Below are positions 1-8,643 of a stretch of DNA of 64,000 nt, piece after piece; within the stretch, counting starts at the first letter, position 1; every line of letters begins with the position of its first letter. The DNA is from an uncultured Bacteroidales bacterium. Its GTDB lineage: Bacteria > Bacteroidota > Bacteroidia > Bacteroidales > UBA932. The stretch covers positions 1 through 64,000 of the forward strand of contig CAMHST010000004.1 of the NCBI GenBank assembly GCA_946187865.1, written 5' to 3'. The notes under the pieces are model-generated. The model was not told the DNA's origin, searched no databases, and was given only the letters and a program-made list of their open reading frames with translations. A program made the position numbers and the translations under genes.

Positions 1-994
1 GCGGTGCCCGGAGGCTTTCCAGCGTGCTCTTTGGCGCTTCGCAGAATTCGTCCAGGAAGAGCAGGCCTCCGGTAGCCAGGCTCACTTCCCCGGGAAGGAT
101 GTTGTCGCCGCTTCCACCGCCCAGCATGGCCGCTTTGGAGGCCGATATGTGGGGCGCCCGGAAAGGCCTTTGCCGCATGAGCCCCAGCCCGCCGGCCGAC
201 TTGCCCGCGACCGAATAGATTTTGGAGGTTACGGCGCTTTCTTCCAGGCTCATGGGCGGAAGGATTCCCGCCAAGGCTTTGGCCAGGGAGCTTTTCCCGG
301 AGCCCGGCGGGCCTACCAGAATGGCATTGTGGTGGCCTGCGCAGGCAATTTCCAATCCCCTTTTGGCCCCCTCCTGCCCCACAATGTCGGCAAAGTCCAT
401 GTAATTGGACATATTGCCGCCGGGACCGGATGCCAACGCATTTTGGTAAAGATCCGTGTTCCAGATCAGGAGGTCCGAGGCATCCTGCCGCTCCTCCAGG
501 ACAAGCAGGACGTCATCCAGGTTTCTAACCCCGAAAATCTGCGTCTGCGTGTAATCCACAGCCTCCAAGGCCGATGTCTCCGGCAGGATGCAACCCTGGA
601 ACCCTTGCCGGATGGCCAGCTCCACCATCGGGAGTGACCCGCTGACTCCCCGGATGCTGCCGTCCAGGCCCAACTCCCCCATAATCAGGTACTTCCCCAG
701 TCCGGGCAGCTCCCTTTGCCCGGAGGCGGCAATGATCCCCAAGGCGATGGGCAGGTCGTACCCGCTGCCCTGCTTGTGCATGTCGGCCGGAGCCAGGTTG
801 ATGACAATTTTCTTTCCGGGAATGTGAAATCCCTTAGCCTGCAGGGCCGTGACGGTCCGCAGCAGGCTTTCTTTCACGGCGGCGTCGGCCAGCCCCACCA
901 GGTGGATGCCGATCCCCAGGGTGATCTCAATTTCGATGACAATGGGTACGGCCTCTATACCCACACATTTGGCCCCATGTACATATACCAGCAT
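1..994 (-). CDS. comM: ComM/YifB family Mg-chelatase-like AAA ATPase (3' end cut)
   Basis: Only the first 331 codons are inside the window; the gene runs off the left edge. Residues 1-165 match the N-terminal S5-like domain of the YifB/ComM family. Walker A (GPPGSGKS, residues 228-235) and a Walker B segment ending LLFLDE near residue 312 mark the AAA+ magnesium-chelatase domain. In naturally transformable bacteria ComM is a branch-migration helicase that helps integrate incoming DNA; in other bacteria its role is less clear. The ATG at 994 is chosen because the family usually begins with a short hydrophobic segment such as MLVYVHGA. A C-terminal domain is expected beyond the edge but cannot be seen. 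Confidence 0.93.
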   Translation of the reverse strand, partial: MLVYVHGAKCVGIEAVPIVIEIEITLGIGIHLVGLADAAVKESLLRTVTALQAKGFHIPGKKIVINLAPADMHKQGSGYDLPIALGIIAASGQRELPGLGKYLIMGELGLDGSIRGVSGSLPMVELAIRQGFQGCILPETSALEAVDYTQTQIFGVRNLDDVLLVLEERQDASDLLIWNTDLYQNALASGPGGNMSNYMDFADIVGQEGAKRGLEIACAGHHNAILVGPPGSGKSSLAKALAGILPPMSLEESAVTSKIYSVAGKSAGGLGLMRQRPFRAPHISASKAAMLGGGSGDNILPGEVSLATGGLLFLDEFCEAPKSTLESLRAP

Positions 995-1088
995 TTCGTG
1001 TCGTATCTTTGGGCGCAAGCTACGACAATCCCGGCAAAAACACAGTTTGAAACAGAAAAATATTCAGGAATGTTTCAACCGATTCCCG

Positions 1089-1922
1089 TTAATTTTTTCG
1101 GATTCGGAAAAAAGCCGACCCGCTGCCGGACATGGCGGCATAAACGGCCCCCTCCCGGTAGAGTTTATCCTTCACCTCCCGGAGCCGGGGGTACTTGGCA
1201 AAGACCGTTTCTTCGAAGTCGTTCTTCAGGTCTTCTTTCCAGCTTTCCACGGGTTGGGCCAGGACGTCCCTGAGCGGTTTTTCCGGCATCCGGGGGACAA
1301 TGCCGCGGTAGGCGTCGGCCGTAGATACCGAAATCCCTTCCGGAATGATGACATCCAGCTTGTAGCCGGCCAGCTCCAGCGGGTAGGGTTCCAGGATCTC
1401 TCCCCGGCCGCTGCCCAGCATGGGGCGGTTGTAAATGAAAAAAGCGCAGTCGCTGCCCAGGCGGGCGGCATAAGCGGCCAGCTGTCCGTCGTCCAGGGAA
1501 AGCCCGGAGAGCTGTGCCATCATCCTGAGGGCGAAGGCGGCATCGGCCGACCCCCCGCCCAGGCCGGCCCCCACCGGAGACAGCTTTTCCAGGAAGATTT
1601 TCATGGGAGGCAGCGCAAAATCTTCAGACAGAAGGAAATAGGCCCTTGCCGTGAGGTCTTTCAGCGGTTCCCAGTCCACCCCTTCCTTCCGGGCCAGCGT
1701 AATCATCAGTTTGCCGTCCGGCGAAATGGCCTGGGTCAGGGTGCCATAGCGTTCCCGCAGCCCCGCTAGGGTACGGGAATAGTCGTCTCCCGTGACAATT
1801 TCCAGCACATCGTGGATGTCCGGATAGGGGACGAAGAGGGTTTCCAGGTCGTGAAAGCCGTCGGGGCGCTTGCGGAGCACGTTCAGGCCCAGGTTGATCT
1901 TTACATTGGGGTGGGTTATCAT
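1089..1922 (-). CDS. ispE: 4-diphosphocytidyl-2-C-methyl-D-erythritol kinase (MEP pathway)
   Basis: A 277-residue GHMP-family kinase, normal length for IspE, which phosphorylates CDP-methylerythritol in isoprenoid precursor synthesis. Visible motifs are the N-terminal NVKINLGL segment, the glycine-rich ATP loop PVGAGLGGGSADAAF (116-130), LGSDCAFF, and the C-terminal MSGSGSAFF. The ATG at 1922 lies 4 nt after a perfect TACCTTTG -7 box, so the message is probably leaderless. ispF of the same pathway is also in this window (53952-54431) but not linked. Confidence 0.95.
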   Translation of the reverse strand: MITHPNVKINLGLNVLRKRPDGFHDLETLFVPYPDIHDVLEIVTGDDYSRTLAGLRERYGTLTQAISPDGKLMITLARKEGVDWEPLKDLTARAYFLLSEDFALPPMKIFLEKLSPVGAGLGGGSADAAFALRMMAQLSGLSLDDGQLAAYAARLGSDCAFFIYNRPMLGSGRGEILEPYPLELAGYKLDVIIPEGISVSTADAYRGIVPRMPEKPLRDVLAQPVESWKEDLKNDFEETVFAKYPRLREVKDKLYREGAVYAAMSGSGSAFFRIRKN

Positions 1923-1926
1923 ACCA

Positions 1927-1934
1927 CAAAGGTA
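1927..1934 (-). promoter_or_regulatory. -7 promoter box of ispE
   Basis: TACCTTTG on the minus strand fits the Bacteroidota TAnnTTTG element. Only four bases separate it from the ispE ATG, predicting transcription start at or next to the A of the start codon. Confidence 0.7.
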
Positions 1935-1943
1935 CGGAAGATT

Positions 1944-3197
1944 TCATTCAATCCAAATTCCGGTGAAGCAGCCGTTGAACCTGACGGATTCCAGGACATC
2001 TCCCCGGAGCACAAGGTGGGTGTCTTCGACATAGTCCGACAGGGCGGCGTACAGCACGCCGTCTTTGTAGGCGGTGCAGGCCTGGGTCCTGAGGGTATAT
2101 CGGCCCGGAATCACAAGCACGTTTTTTTCGCCGTTCCAGATTCGCTGGACCTTTCCTTTGTTCAAATATACTGCTGCCTGGAGGGGATTGTCGGTGTACA
2201 AGCCGGCCAGCTGCCATTCGCTGCTGCATTGCTGGAGCACGCCGCTTTCCCCTTGCATCCAGTAGGTGTAAGCCTTTTTGCCGGCAGCGACGCTATAGCC
2301 TTTGACCAGCATCTGCTCCCCCTGCGGGACCAGGCGGCACAGATGGACGGTCTCCCCCGGCGGAACCGTCAGCGAATAGGCCCGCGAGTCCCGGACCATC
2401 ACCAGGGACCGGGCGTCGGCGCTGCGCTGCTCGCTCCGGTACACGCTGCCCTTCCAGACGCGGATGTCGAAAACGGTTTCGGCCTCTGTTTCGGCAACGG
2501 ACAGGGCCACCCGGTCTCCCTGCATCAGGCGGTACTCCCAGGAGACGGAGTCGCTTTTGCGGATGGGCAGGGCGCAACAGTAGTAAACCGCACCGTCGTC
2601 ATCCTGCATCAGGGCGCCGCCCTCCCATTCCCTGTCCTGGAACGACCCCGGCACCCGGGCCTGCGGGTGTGCATAGACTTCGCGGCCGTTGATCCGGTAG
2701 GAGAACCCGGCACTTCCGGCCCGCTGGCCCAGCGTGTGAATGTCGTCCTCCACCAGCAGCATCCCGCGCAGGATCTCGTCCCCGTCATACCGGACCAGCT
2801 CGTCCCCGTCCCGGAGGATGCGGGTGGTGCGGCCGTCCGAATCGTCCTGCCACAGATGCCCGTCCCTGACCCGGTGGCGGTCCGGCTCCGGGTAATGCCC
2901 GCCCGGCACATCCAGCACTTCCTCTCCGTCTTTCCACAGGACGATGCGCGCCCCCTCGAGCGACCCGCTCCGCCAGTCCACCCCTTCCGGGAAGCGAAGC
3001 GCCGTCACATAGACCGAGGGTTTCTTCACTTCGGGCCCTTCCTGCGGCTGCTGCCCGCTGCCGGCCTGCCCGCTGTCGGCCTGCATATGGGCATACCGGT
3101 CCTGCATCCGCATCCATCGCGGCGTCTGGGTAAACAGGGGTTTCTGGCAGGAAAAGGCTCCCAGAAGCAGGAGCGGAAGGAGTTGGGTCGCTTTCAT
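1944..3197 (-). CDS. Putative lipoprotein of unknown function
   Basis: A 417-residue protein I do not recognise. The start at 3197 is chosen because it gives a clean lipoprotein signal (MKATQLLPLLLLGAFSC, predicted lipidated Cys17); the reading frame itself extends further upstream without a signal. The mature part opens with a Q/S/G-rich linker and then has many short beta-strand-like stretches with repeated Asp-Gly pairs (for example WKDGEE, LRDGDE, YKDGVL), suggesting an all-beta, possibly propeller-like fold. Probably in the periplasm or at the outer membrane. It is separated from the upstream barrel gene by a terminator-like hairpin, so it is probably its own unit; a degenerate TATCTTG box lies at 3217-3223. 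Confidence 0.7.
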   Translation of the reverse strand: MKATQLLPLLLLGAFSCQKPLFTQTPRWMRMQDRYAHMQADSGQAGSGQQPQEGPEVKKPSVYVTALRFPEGVDWRSGSLEGARIVLWKDGEEVLDVPGGHYPEPDRHRVRDGHLWQDDSDGRTTRILRDGDELVRYDGDEILRGMLLVEDDIHTLGQRAGSAGFSYRINGREVYAHPQARVPGSFQDREWEGGALMQDDDGAVYYCCALPIRKSDSVSWEYRLMQGDRVALSVAETEAETVFDIRVWKGSVYRSEQRSADARSLVMVRDSRAYSLTVPPGETVHLCRLVPQGEQMLVKGYSVAAGKKAYTYWMQGESGVLQQCSSEWQLAGLYTDNPLQAAVYLNKGKVQRIWNGEKNVLVIPGRYTLRTQACTAYKDGVLYAALSDYVEDTHLVLRGDVLESVRFNGCFTGIWIE

Positions 3198-3235
3198 GGT
3201 CCGATGTCTTTTGGGGCAAGATAGCGACGAAAAAC

Positions 3236-3275
3236 AAGAAACAACACAATCGGTTGAAAAGTTGTGCTGTTTCTT
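3236..3275 (-). terminator. Intrinsic terminator of the barrel gene (minus strand)
   Basis: Inverted repeat 3236-3249 / 3262-3275 (14 positions with one mismatch). On the minus strand it is followed by a T-rich tract. It lies about 40 nt past the stop of the 3315-4508 gene. A second inverted repeat, CGGTTGAAA (3251-3259) with TTTCAACCG (3291-3299), could form a competing hairpin. Confidence 0.55.
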
Positions 3276-3314
3276 ACGAAAAAATATATGTTTCAACCGA
3301 TGGACGTCGGTTTT

Positions 3315-4508
3315 TTATTGTCCGAAGGTGAAGCGGACGCCGGCTTCGAACTCTGTCCGCAGCGGCTGGATGGTGCGGATGGAGCGCGGCTGCTTGTCTG
3401 CGGCGAAGTAATAGCGGATGCTGGGATCCAGGAACAGGCCAACCCCGGGGGTGAGCATGAATTCTACGCCCAGACCGGCACCGGCCGACCACTGGATGCT
3501 CTTGCCACGCTCGTGGTAGTGGATATCCTGGGGAGAGGCATGGATGAGGAAGTCGTTGTCCAGGAGGAATTCCGCCGTACCGCCCACGAAGGGGTGGAAG
3601 CGCCAGCGGCCCTGGTTGATGATGTTGAAGTAGAAGTTGACCGGGACACCCACCCAGTGCTGGTGGTTGTCGATGTCTGTCTGCTGGATATGGACGTTTT
3701 GGTCGGGGTCGCTGTAGTCCGCTACGAAAGTACGGCTCATGTAGGTGTAGCGGAAACCGGTACCCACAGCCCAGCGGGAATTGAAATGGTATTTTACGCC
3801 GACGCCCACGGAGAAGGGAAGGCTGAAGCTGATTTCCGGGAGCTCGTTGTAGATGCCGTGCCGGGCAACGGGCAGCAGCCCGCCACCACCGGGTGAGCGG
3901 TGGATGGTGCCGGAAGGGACTTCCCCGCGCCTGTTCCCCTGGAAATTGCCGATGGCCGTGAAGGAGAAGCCTTTGGGCTCTTTCCGGCCGGCCTGTTCGT
4001 AGGCCAGCTTGTTGAGGGCTTCCGTGTCGTCTACGGCATTTTCGATTACCTGCTCTGCCTGGACGGGCTCGATCTCCGGGGCGGCTGCCTGCGGAGCGGG
4101 CATTTCCTGCGGGGCGGGCACCGTTTCCGGCTCCGGCTCTACGGCGCTGACCGGGGCTACGGCCTGGGCAAGGCGGGGCGAGACGTTCCGGGCAACTTGT
4201 TCCTCGATGGGAAGAACCACCTCTGGCTGAGGGGTTTCCGTGACGGGAGGAACAGTTGCCCCCGGAGTCTCTGCAATTGATATAGTGAGGTTAGAATGAT
4301 TCTCCTGAACAGCGGCGGGACGGCCGAGGAAAACACCCAGGACCACAGCGGCGGCAGCGGCCGTGCCGACTGCGCCCCATACCCAGGCGGGGACCCGGCG
4401 ACGACGCCCAAGTCCGGCTTCCACCCCTTCCCAGATGTGGGAAGGAACGGGTTCCTCTGCGTTCTGCAGCAGGTTCCTTACAAGTATGTCAAATTCTTTC
4501 TCTTTCAT
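3315..4508 (-). CDS. Anti-sigma-like membrane protein with C-terminal outer-membrane beta-barrel domain
   Basis: 397 residues in three parts. Residues 1-40 are a soluble, charged N-terminus (MKEKEFDILVRNLL...). About 41-62 form one membrane helix rich in Ala and Val. A Pro/Glu-rich linker follows (roughly 70-170), then about 220 residues with alternating-strand character ending RFTFGQ, typical of PorT/OMP_b-brl proteins. The ATG overlaps the stop of the ECF sigma gene by 4 nt (ATGA), so the two are translationally coupled and it is likely the cognate sigma regulator. A single inner-membrane helix joined to an outer-membrane barrel is an unusual layout, although similar predicted proteins occur in Bacteroidota. 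No zinc-binding anti-sigma motif is seen. Confidence 0.75.
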   Translation of the reverse strand: MKEKEFDILVRNLLQNAEEPVPSHIWEGVEAGLGRRRRVPAWVWGAVGTAAAAAVVLGVFLGRPAAVQENHSNLTISIAETPGATVPPVTETPQPEVVLPIEEQVARNVSPRLAQAVAPVSAVEPEPETVPAPQEMPAPQAAAPEIEPVQAEQVIENAVDDTEALNKLAYEQAGRKEPKGFSFTAIGNFQGNRRGEVPSGTIHRSPGGGGLLPVARHGIYNELPEISFSLPFSVGVGVKYHFNSRWAVGTGFRYTYMSRTFVADYSDPDQNVHIQQTDIDNHQHWVGVPVNFYFNIINQGRWRFHPFVGGTAEFLLDNDFLIHASPQDIHYHERGKSIQWSAGAGLGVEFMLTPGVGLFLDPSIRYYFAADKQPRSIRTIQPLRTEFEAGVRFTFGQ

Positions 4509-5101
4509 TTCTGTTCTTTAATCATTTCCTGCAGCCTGATGCGCGCCCGCTGCAATTTGGAGCGCGAAGTGGCTTCCGTACAACCCAGTTCCTGGGCGAT
4601 TTCTTTATGGGAATACCCTTCCAGTACATACATATTGAACACGGTACGGGCATCCGGGGGAAGCGCCCCGATCATCCGCATCAGTTCCGCATGTCCCATT
4701 TTTTGGACGGGAGTGGCTTCTTCCGTGAACAGGCCGCGGGCCTGTTCCAGGTCTTCACTCAGCCCCAGGGCGTCTGTTTTCCTGAGGTGCATCAGCGCAG
4801 TATTGACAAAGATCTTTCTGGCCCAGCCTTCAAAGGATCCGGCTCCGTTGTAGGTGTCCAGTTTCCTGAACAGGGTGATAAATCCTTCTTGCAACACATC
4901 TTCCGCGTCTTCCCGTTTTCCCATGTAACGCAGGCACAGGGCCATCATTTTTGGCGCCAGGGCATCGAATAGCTGCTTTTGCGCTTTCCTGTCGCCCTCC
5001 TTGCAAGGTTGGACCCAGCGTTCCGGGGACGACGAACCTACAGGGGATTCATCTGCCCTTGTCCAAGTAATAAGATGCAAGTTTTGCCAAAAACGTTTCA
5101 A
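4505..5101 (-). CDS. ECF-type RNA polymerase sigma factor
   Basis: A 198-residue sigma-70 family protein of extracytoplasmic-function type. Region 2 is visible around DAEDVLQEGFITLFRKL and FEGWARKIFVNTAL; region 4 carries the helix-turn-helix YSHKEIAQELGCTEATSRSKL. It would direct RNA polymerase to a small envelope regulon and be held by the overlapping downstream membrane protein. The start is uncertain: the frame opens with TTG at 5101, and no in-frame ATG precedes the conserved CKEGDRKAQKQLFD segment, so a TTG start or a shorter N-terminus is possible. It is divergent from the TPR gene. Confidence 0.9.
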   Translation of the reverse strand: MKRFWQNLHLITWTRADESPVGSSSPERWVQPCKEGDRKAQKQLFDALAPKMMALCLRYMGKREDAEDVLQEGFITLFRKLDTYNGAGSFEGWARKIFVNTALMHLRKTDALGLSEDLEQARGLFTEEATPVQKMGHAELMRMIGALPPDARTVFNMYVLEGYSHKEIAQELGCTEATSRSKLQRARIRLQEMIKEQK

Positions 5102-5190
5102 CGGCTGGTCCGGATTTTGTTCTTTTAAGACAAATTTCGTAAAAAAATCAGAATCTCAGAAGCGAAGTTGCATGTTTTTCTTAAAAGGTG

Positions 5191-5198
5191 TATTTTTG
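5191..5198 (+). promoter_or_regulatory. -7 promoter box of the TPR-envC operon
   Basis: TATTTTTG at 5191-5198 with TTG at 5168-5170, a 20-nt gap that fits the Bacteroidota -33/-7 spacing. The gene start is 8 nt after the box, leaving at most a few nucleotides of leader. Confidence 0.7.
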
Positions 5199-5206
5199 TA
5201 GTCAGT

Positions 5207-6892
5207 ATGAAAAAAGGCTTGGCAGCGCTGGTGCTGCTTTTCCATATCTGTGTATTCTCTTACGCCCAGCAGGCAGAAAGCCTTCTGGTAGATGCCGTTG
5301 CCTTGTATAGCAACGGGGAATACGGGAAGGCGAAAGACCATCTGCAGACGCTGTCGGCGGTGTATCCCAAAGACGACGCCGTGTGGTATTACCTGTCCCT
5401 GTCAGAGATGGCCCTGCAGGATTTCGACAATGCCCGCAAACATCTGGAAACCGCCATTTCCCTGGACGGAAAGAACTATTGGTACCGCCGTACGCTCTCG
5501 CGCCTGTATCTGCGCCAGGGAGAACAGGACCTGGGTATAGAGATGTACGAGGCCCTGGTAAAGGATTTCCCGGACAAGAGTTCCCTCAGTTACGAGCTGC
5601 TGGACCTGTATCTTCGGCAGGGCTCCTTCGAGAAAGCCCTGAAGGCCCTGGACGACATAGAAGCGGAGCGCGGCCCGTCAGAGGCCGTGGCGCAAACCAG
5701 GTATGAGATTTACCGCCAGCTGGACAAGCCGGAAGAAGCCCTGGAGGCCCTGGAAAAGTTCAACCGGGAGTATTCCTCCCCGTCGGTGCTCTCCATGCTG
5801 GGAGACTATTACCTGGCCGAGTATCAGGACTCCCTGGCGGGGGTCCGCTACCAGGAAGCCCTGTCCCTGGACGGCAGTTACGTGCCGGCCGTGCTGGGCA
5901 TGTCGGAGGTTTATCGGCATCAGCGGAAGTATCCTCAGTACTTCAACGCCATCGGCACGTTCTTCCGCACAGAGGATGTCCCGGCAGAGACCAAGTCCAT
6001 GTATATCCGGAACCTCACCCGTTCCCTGGATCCCAAACTGCTGCAGCTGCACCAGAAAGAGTTCGACGCCGTGATAGATGATGCGGCGGCGGTGCACCCC
6101 TCGGACAGCACCCTGCTCACCACGGTGGCCGCCTATTATTACACGACGGGGCGTGCCGCCGGTGCCGGAAAGTGGTTCCGGGAAGCGGCCGACCGATACC
6201 CGGAAAGCCTGTCGCTTACCATGACCTATATCCAGTATCTGGGGGTTCAGCAGGAATGGGAACAGCTGCGAGACAAGTCCCTGGAAGCGTTTTCGCGCTT
6301 CAACGAGCTGGCTTTCCTGGACTATGCCAACCAGGCCAATTACCAGCTGGAAGATTACGATGCCATCATCGGCAACTGCCAGTACCTGCTTACCAATTAT
6401 CCCAAGGACAAAGACATCTGCCTGGCGGCGTATTCCATGAAGGGAGACGCCTATCATGCCAAGGGAGATACCAAGGCTGCGTTTAAAGCCTATGACCAGG
6501 CCCTCAAGATAAACCCGTCCTACGCCCCGGTGCTCAACAATTATGCGTATTACCTGAGTATCACCGGCAAGAACCTGAAGAAGGCCTATAACATGTCCAA
6601 GAAAACGGTAGAGGCGGAACCGGACAATGCCACCTTTCTGGACACCTTTGCCTGGATCCTGCACCTGCAGGGGAAAGACCTGGAAGCCAAACCGTTCTTC
6701 AAGCACGCCATGCTTTATGGCGGCAAGGACAGCGCCGTTATGCTGGACCACTATGCAGAGGTCCTTTACCGGTTGGGCGAGTACGACCTGGCGCGCTCCT
6801 ACTGGAACCAGGCCAAGAACAAGAACCAGAACGGGGAAGTCCCTGACCTGGACGAACGGGTGAAAGCGCGGCTGGAAGCTATCGGCAAATGA
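5207..6892 (+). CDS. Periplasmic tetratricopeptide-repeat protein
   Basis: 561 residues. The start at 5207 gives a signal peptide (MKKGLAALVLLFHICVFSYA, cleavage before QQAES); an upstream in-frame ATG would bury it and precedes the promoter box. The rest is helical with repeated TPR patterns, for example a clear unit near the C-terminus (AYHAKGDTKAAFKAYDQAL followed by NPSYAPVLNNYAYYL). Such proteins act as assembly scaffolds. The stop overlaps the next gene, an EnvC-like activator, by 4 nt, suggesting an envelope or cell-division role. The exact partner cannot be read from sequence. Confidence 0.88.
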   Translation: MKKGLAALVLLFHICVFSYAQQAESLLVDAVALYSNGEYGKAKDHLQTLSAVYPKDDAVWYYLSLSEMALQDFDNARKHLETAISLDGKNYWYRRTLSRLYLRQGEQDLGIEMYEALVKDFPDKSSLSYELLDLYLRQGSFEKALKALDDIEAERGPSEAVAQTRYEIYRQLDKPEEALEALEKFNREYSSPSVLSMLGDYYLAEYQDSLAGVRYQEALSLDGSYVPAVLGMSEVYRHQRKYPQYFNAIGTFFRTEDVPAETKSMYIRNLTRSLDPKLLQLHQKEFDAVIDDAAAVHPSDSTLLTTVAAYYYTTGRAAGAGKWFREAADRYPESLSLTMTYIQYLGVQQEWEQLRDKSLEAFSRFNELAFLDYANQANYQLEDYDAIIGNCQYLLTNYPKDKDICLAAYSMKGDAYHAKGDTKAAFKAYDQALKINPSYAPVLNNYAYYLSITGKNLKKAYNMSKKTVEAEPDNATFLDTFAWILHLQGKDLEAKPFFKHAMLYGGKDSAVMLDHYAEVLYRLGEYDLARSYWNQAKNKNQNGEVPDLDERVKARLEAIGK

Positions 6893-8136
6893 GGAAATTC
6901 CTTCATATGGTGCTGGTTCTGGTGCTGGTTGCGGCCAGTGCCGTGCAGGTGTCGGCCCAGAAGAAGGAGTCCCGCAAAAGCCTGGAATCGCAGATTTCCC
7001 GGCTGGAAAAGGATATCGAGCTGCTAAACAGCAAGCTCCGGGACAACACCCGCAGCCGGGAGCAGGCCCTGTCCAGTCTCACGCTGGTGCGGAGCAAGGT
7101 GTCTTCCCGGCAGAAACTCATCGACGAATGCGACCGCACCATCCGTGTCCTGTCAGATTCCATCCGTCGCCGCCAAAAGGACATCGACCTTCTCCAGGCC
7201 CGCTACGACACCCTTTCCCTCTATTATAACCGCTTGGTCCGCAGTGCCTACAAAAACCGCGACAGCCGGCTGTGGTACATGTATGTCCTGGCCAGCGAGT
7301 CCATGGGGCAGGGGCTCAGGCGGTTCAGCTATCTCCGGCGTTTCTCCTCGCAGATGAGCGCCCAGGCGCAGCGGGTGCAGGAAACCGCATCGGCGCTGGA
7401 GGTGGAACGGGAGCGCCTGACCGCCCTCAAGGACGAGGCCGACGAGCTCCGGGGGAAAACAGTCCAGGAGCGCACCCGCCTGCAGGACGAGGAAGCGGAA
7501 GCCTCCCGTATGGTGAACCAGCTCAAGAAAGACCGCAGCAAGTTCCAACAGCAGCTGCAGGAAAAGAACCGGCAGAAGGCTGCCCTGAACAAGAAAATCG
7601 CGGAGATCATCCGGGCCGAACAAGAAGCGGCGCGCAAGGCGGCCGAGGCCAAAAGTGGCGGCAAGGCTTCCGGCGGCAGTTCCTCTTCCAAGGGAAAAAC
7701 CACATCTACGGAGGTGGATGCCAAACTCTCCAACGAGTTCGCCGCCAACAAGGGCAAGCTGCCCTGGCCGGTAGAGGGAGTTATCACAGACCGCTTCGGC
7801 AAGCACAAACACCCTGTCTATGAGAATGTGGAAATGCCTCAGAACGACGGCGTTACCTTAACGGTTAAGCGCGGTGCGCAGGCAAAGGCCGTGTTCAGCG
7901 GCACGGTAACCCGCATCTTTGTGCTGCCCGGTTACAACCAGTGCGTGCTGGTTAGCCACGGCAATTTCTACACGCTTTACAGCATGCTCAAGACGGTCTC
8001 CGTCAAGCTTAACCAAAAGATTTCCACCGGCGATGTCATTGGCACGGTAGACACCATCGGTGGAGAAGATCAGTTCCATTTCGAGCTCTGGAAGGGCTTC
8101 GAGCCCCAGAATCCGGAATCCTGGCTCAGGAAATAA
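6889..8136 (+). CDS. envC: EnvC-like murein hydrolase activator (degenerate LytM/M23 domain)
   Basis: 415 residues: signal peptide (1-24), a long coiled coil rich in Glu/Lys/Arg/Gln (about 28-245), a Ser/Gly/Lys linker, and a C-terminal LytM-type domain (about 285-415). The zinc site looks broken: active enzymes have a His in the YxHL position, where this protein has YSML, and an HxH motif, where it reads QFHFELW. This fits EnvC, which lost catalysis and activates amidases at the division septum. It overlaps the TPR gene by 4 nt. Its stop codon directly abuts the stop of the convergent nrdG. Confidence 0.88.
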   Translation: MRKFLHMVLVLVLVAASAVQVSAQKKESRKSLESQISRLEKDIELLNSKLRDNTRSREQALSSLTLVRSKVSSRQKLIDECDRTIRVLSDSIRRRQKDIDLLQARYDTLSLYYNRLVRSAYKNRDSRLWYMYVLASESMGQGLRRFSYLRRFSSQMSAQAQRVQETASALEVERERLTALKDEADELRGKTVQERTRLQDEEAEASRMVNQLKKDRSKFQQQLQEKNRQKAALNKKIAEIIRAEQEAARKAAEAKSGGKASGGSSSSKGKTTSTEVDAKLSNEFAANKGKLPWPVEGVITDRFGKHKHPVYENVEMPQNDGVTLTVKRGAQAKAVFSGTVTRIFVLPGYNQCVLVSHGNFYTLYSMLKTVSVKLNQKISTGDVIGTVDTIGGEDQFHFELWKGFEPQNPESWLRK

Positions 8137-8643
8137 TTAGCGCAAAGGTTCCAGTTTTACGGTTCCCGGGATGTAGTCCACGGGCGGCTGGCCGTGCAGG
8201 TAAATGATCCGCTGGTTGGGGCTGCCGCGGAAAAGCAGGTCTGTGTCCCGCTGTTCCAGGACGAAGGGGCCGTCTACCAGTACGTCCAGGTAGGGGAGCA
8301 TGGCCGACATGGACGGACTCTTCTGGATTTCTTCCAGCGTGAAGCCGGTCCAGCACCAGATGGTCTTGGTGGTTTCTTCCTTGATGCGCCGGGCCAGTTC
8401 CGTGAAGGCGTCTACCTGGTAGAAAGGGTCTCCGCCGGAGAAGGTGACATTGGACATGGAGTCTGCCTTGATCACATCCAGCAGGTCTTCCACCTCTACC
8501 CAGTGGCCGGCGCCGAAATCCCAGCTCTGGGGATTGTGGCAGCCTTTGCAGGCATGCTTGCAGCCTGCGCAGTAGATGGCCGTCCGGAATCCGGGTCCGT
8601 CGGCCATGGTCTGCTCCAGTATATCTAAAACTTTGATTTTCAT
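8137..8643 (-). CDS. nrdG: Anaerobic ribonucleoside-triphosphate reductase activating protein
   Basis: 168-residue radical-SAM enzyme that installs the glycyl radical on NrdD. The iron-sulfur motif is CAGCKHACKGC, with radical-SAM spacing modified as usual in NrdG; the glycine-rich SAM segment is SGGDP. The start at 8643 (MKIKVLDILEQT) overlaps the nrdD stop by 4 nt, the usual nrdDG operon order. A longer N-terminal extension in the same frame looks like non-coding translation and was dropped. Confidence 0.95.
   Translation of the reverse strand: MKIKVLDILEQTMADGPGFRTAIYCAGCKHACKGCHNPQSWDFGAGHWVEVEDLLDVIKADSMSNVTFSGGDPFYQVDAFTELARRIKEETTKTIWCWTGFTLEEIQKSPSMSAMLPYLDVLVDGPFVLEQRDTDLLFRGSPNQRIIYLHGQPPVDYIPGTVKLEPLR

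Noticed and set aside
149..637. Plus-strand frames in the first kilobase
   Set aside because: They are antisense to comM, whose minus-strand product shows clear Walker motifs; the plus-strand translations have no recognisable motif.
2074..3224. Plus-strand frames opposite the 1944-3197 lipoprotein gene
   Set aside because: The minus-strand product has a clean lipoprotein signal; the antisense frames have no signal or motif.
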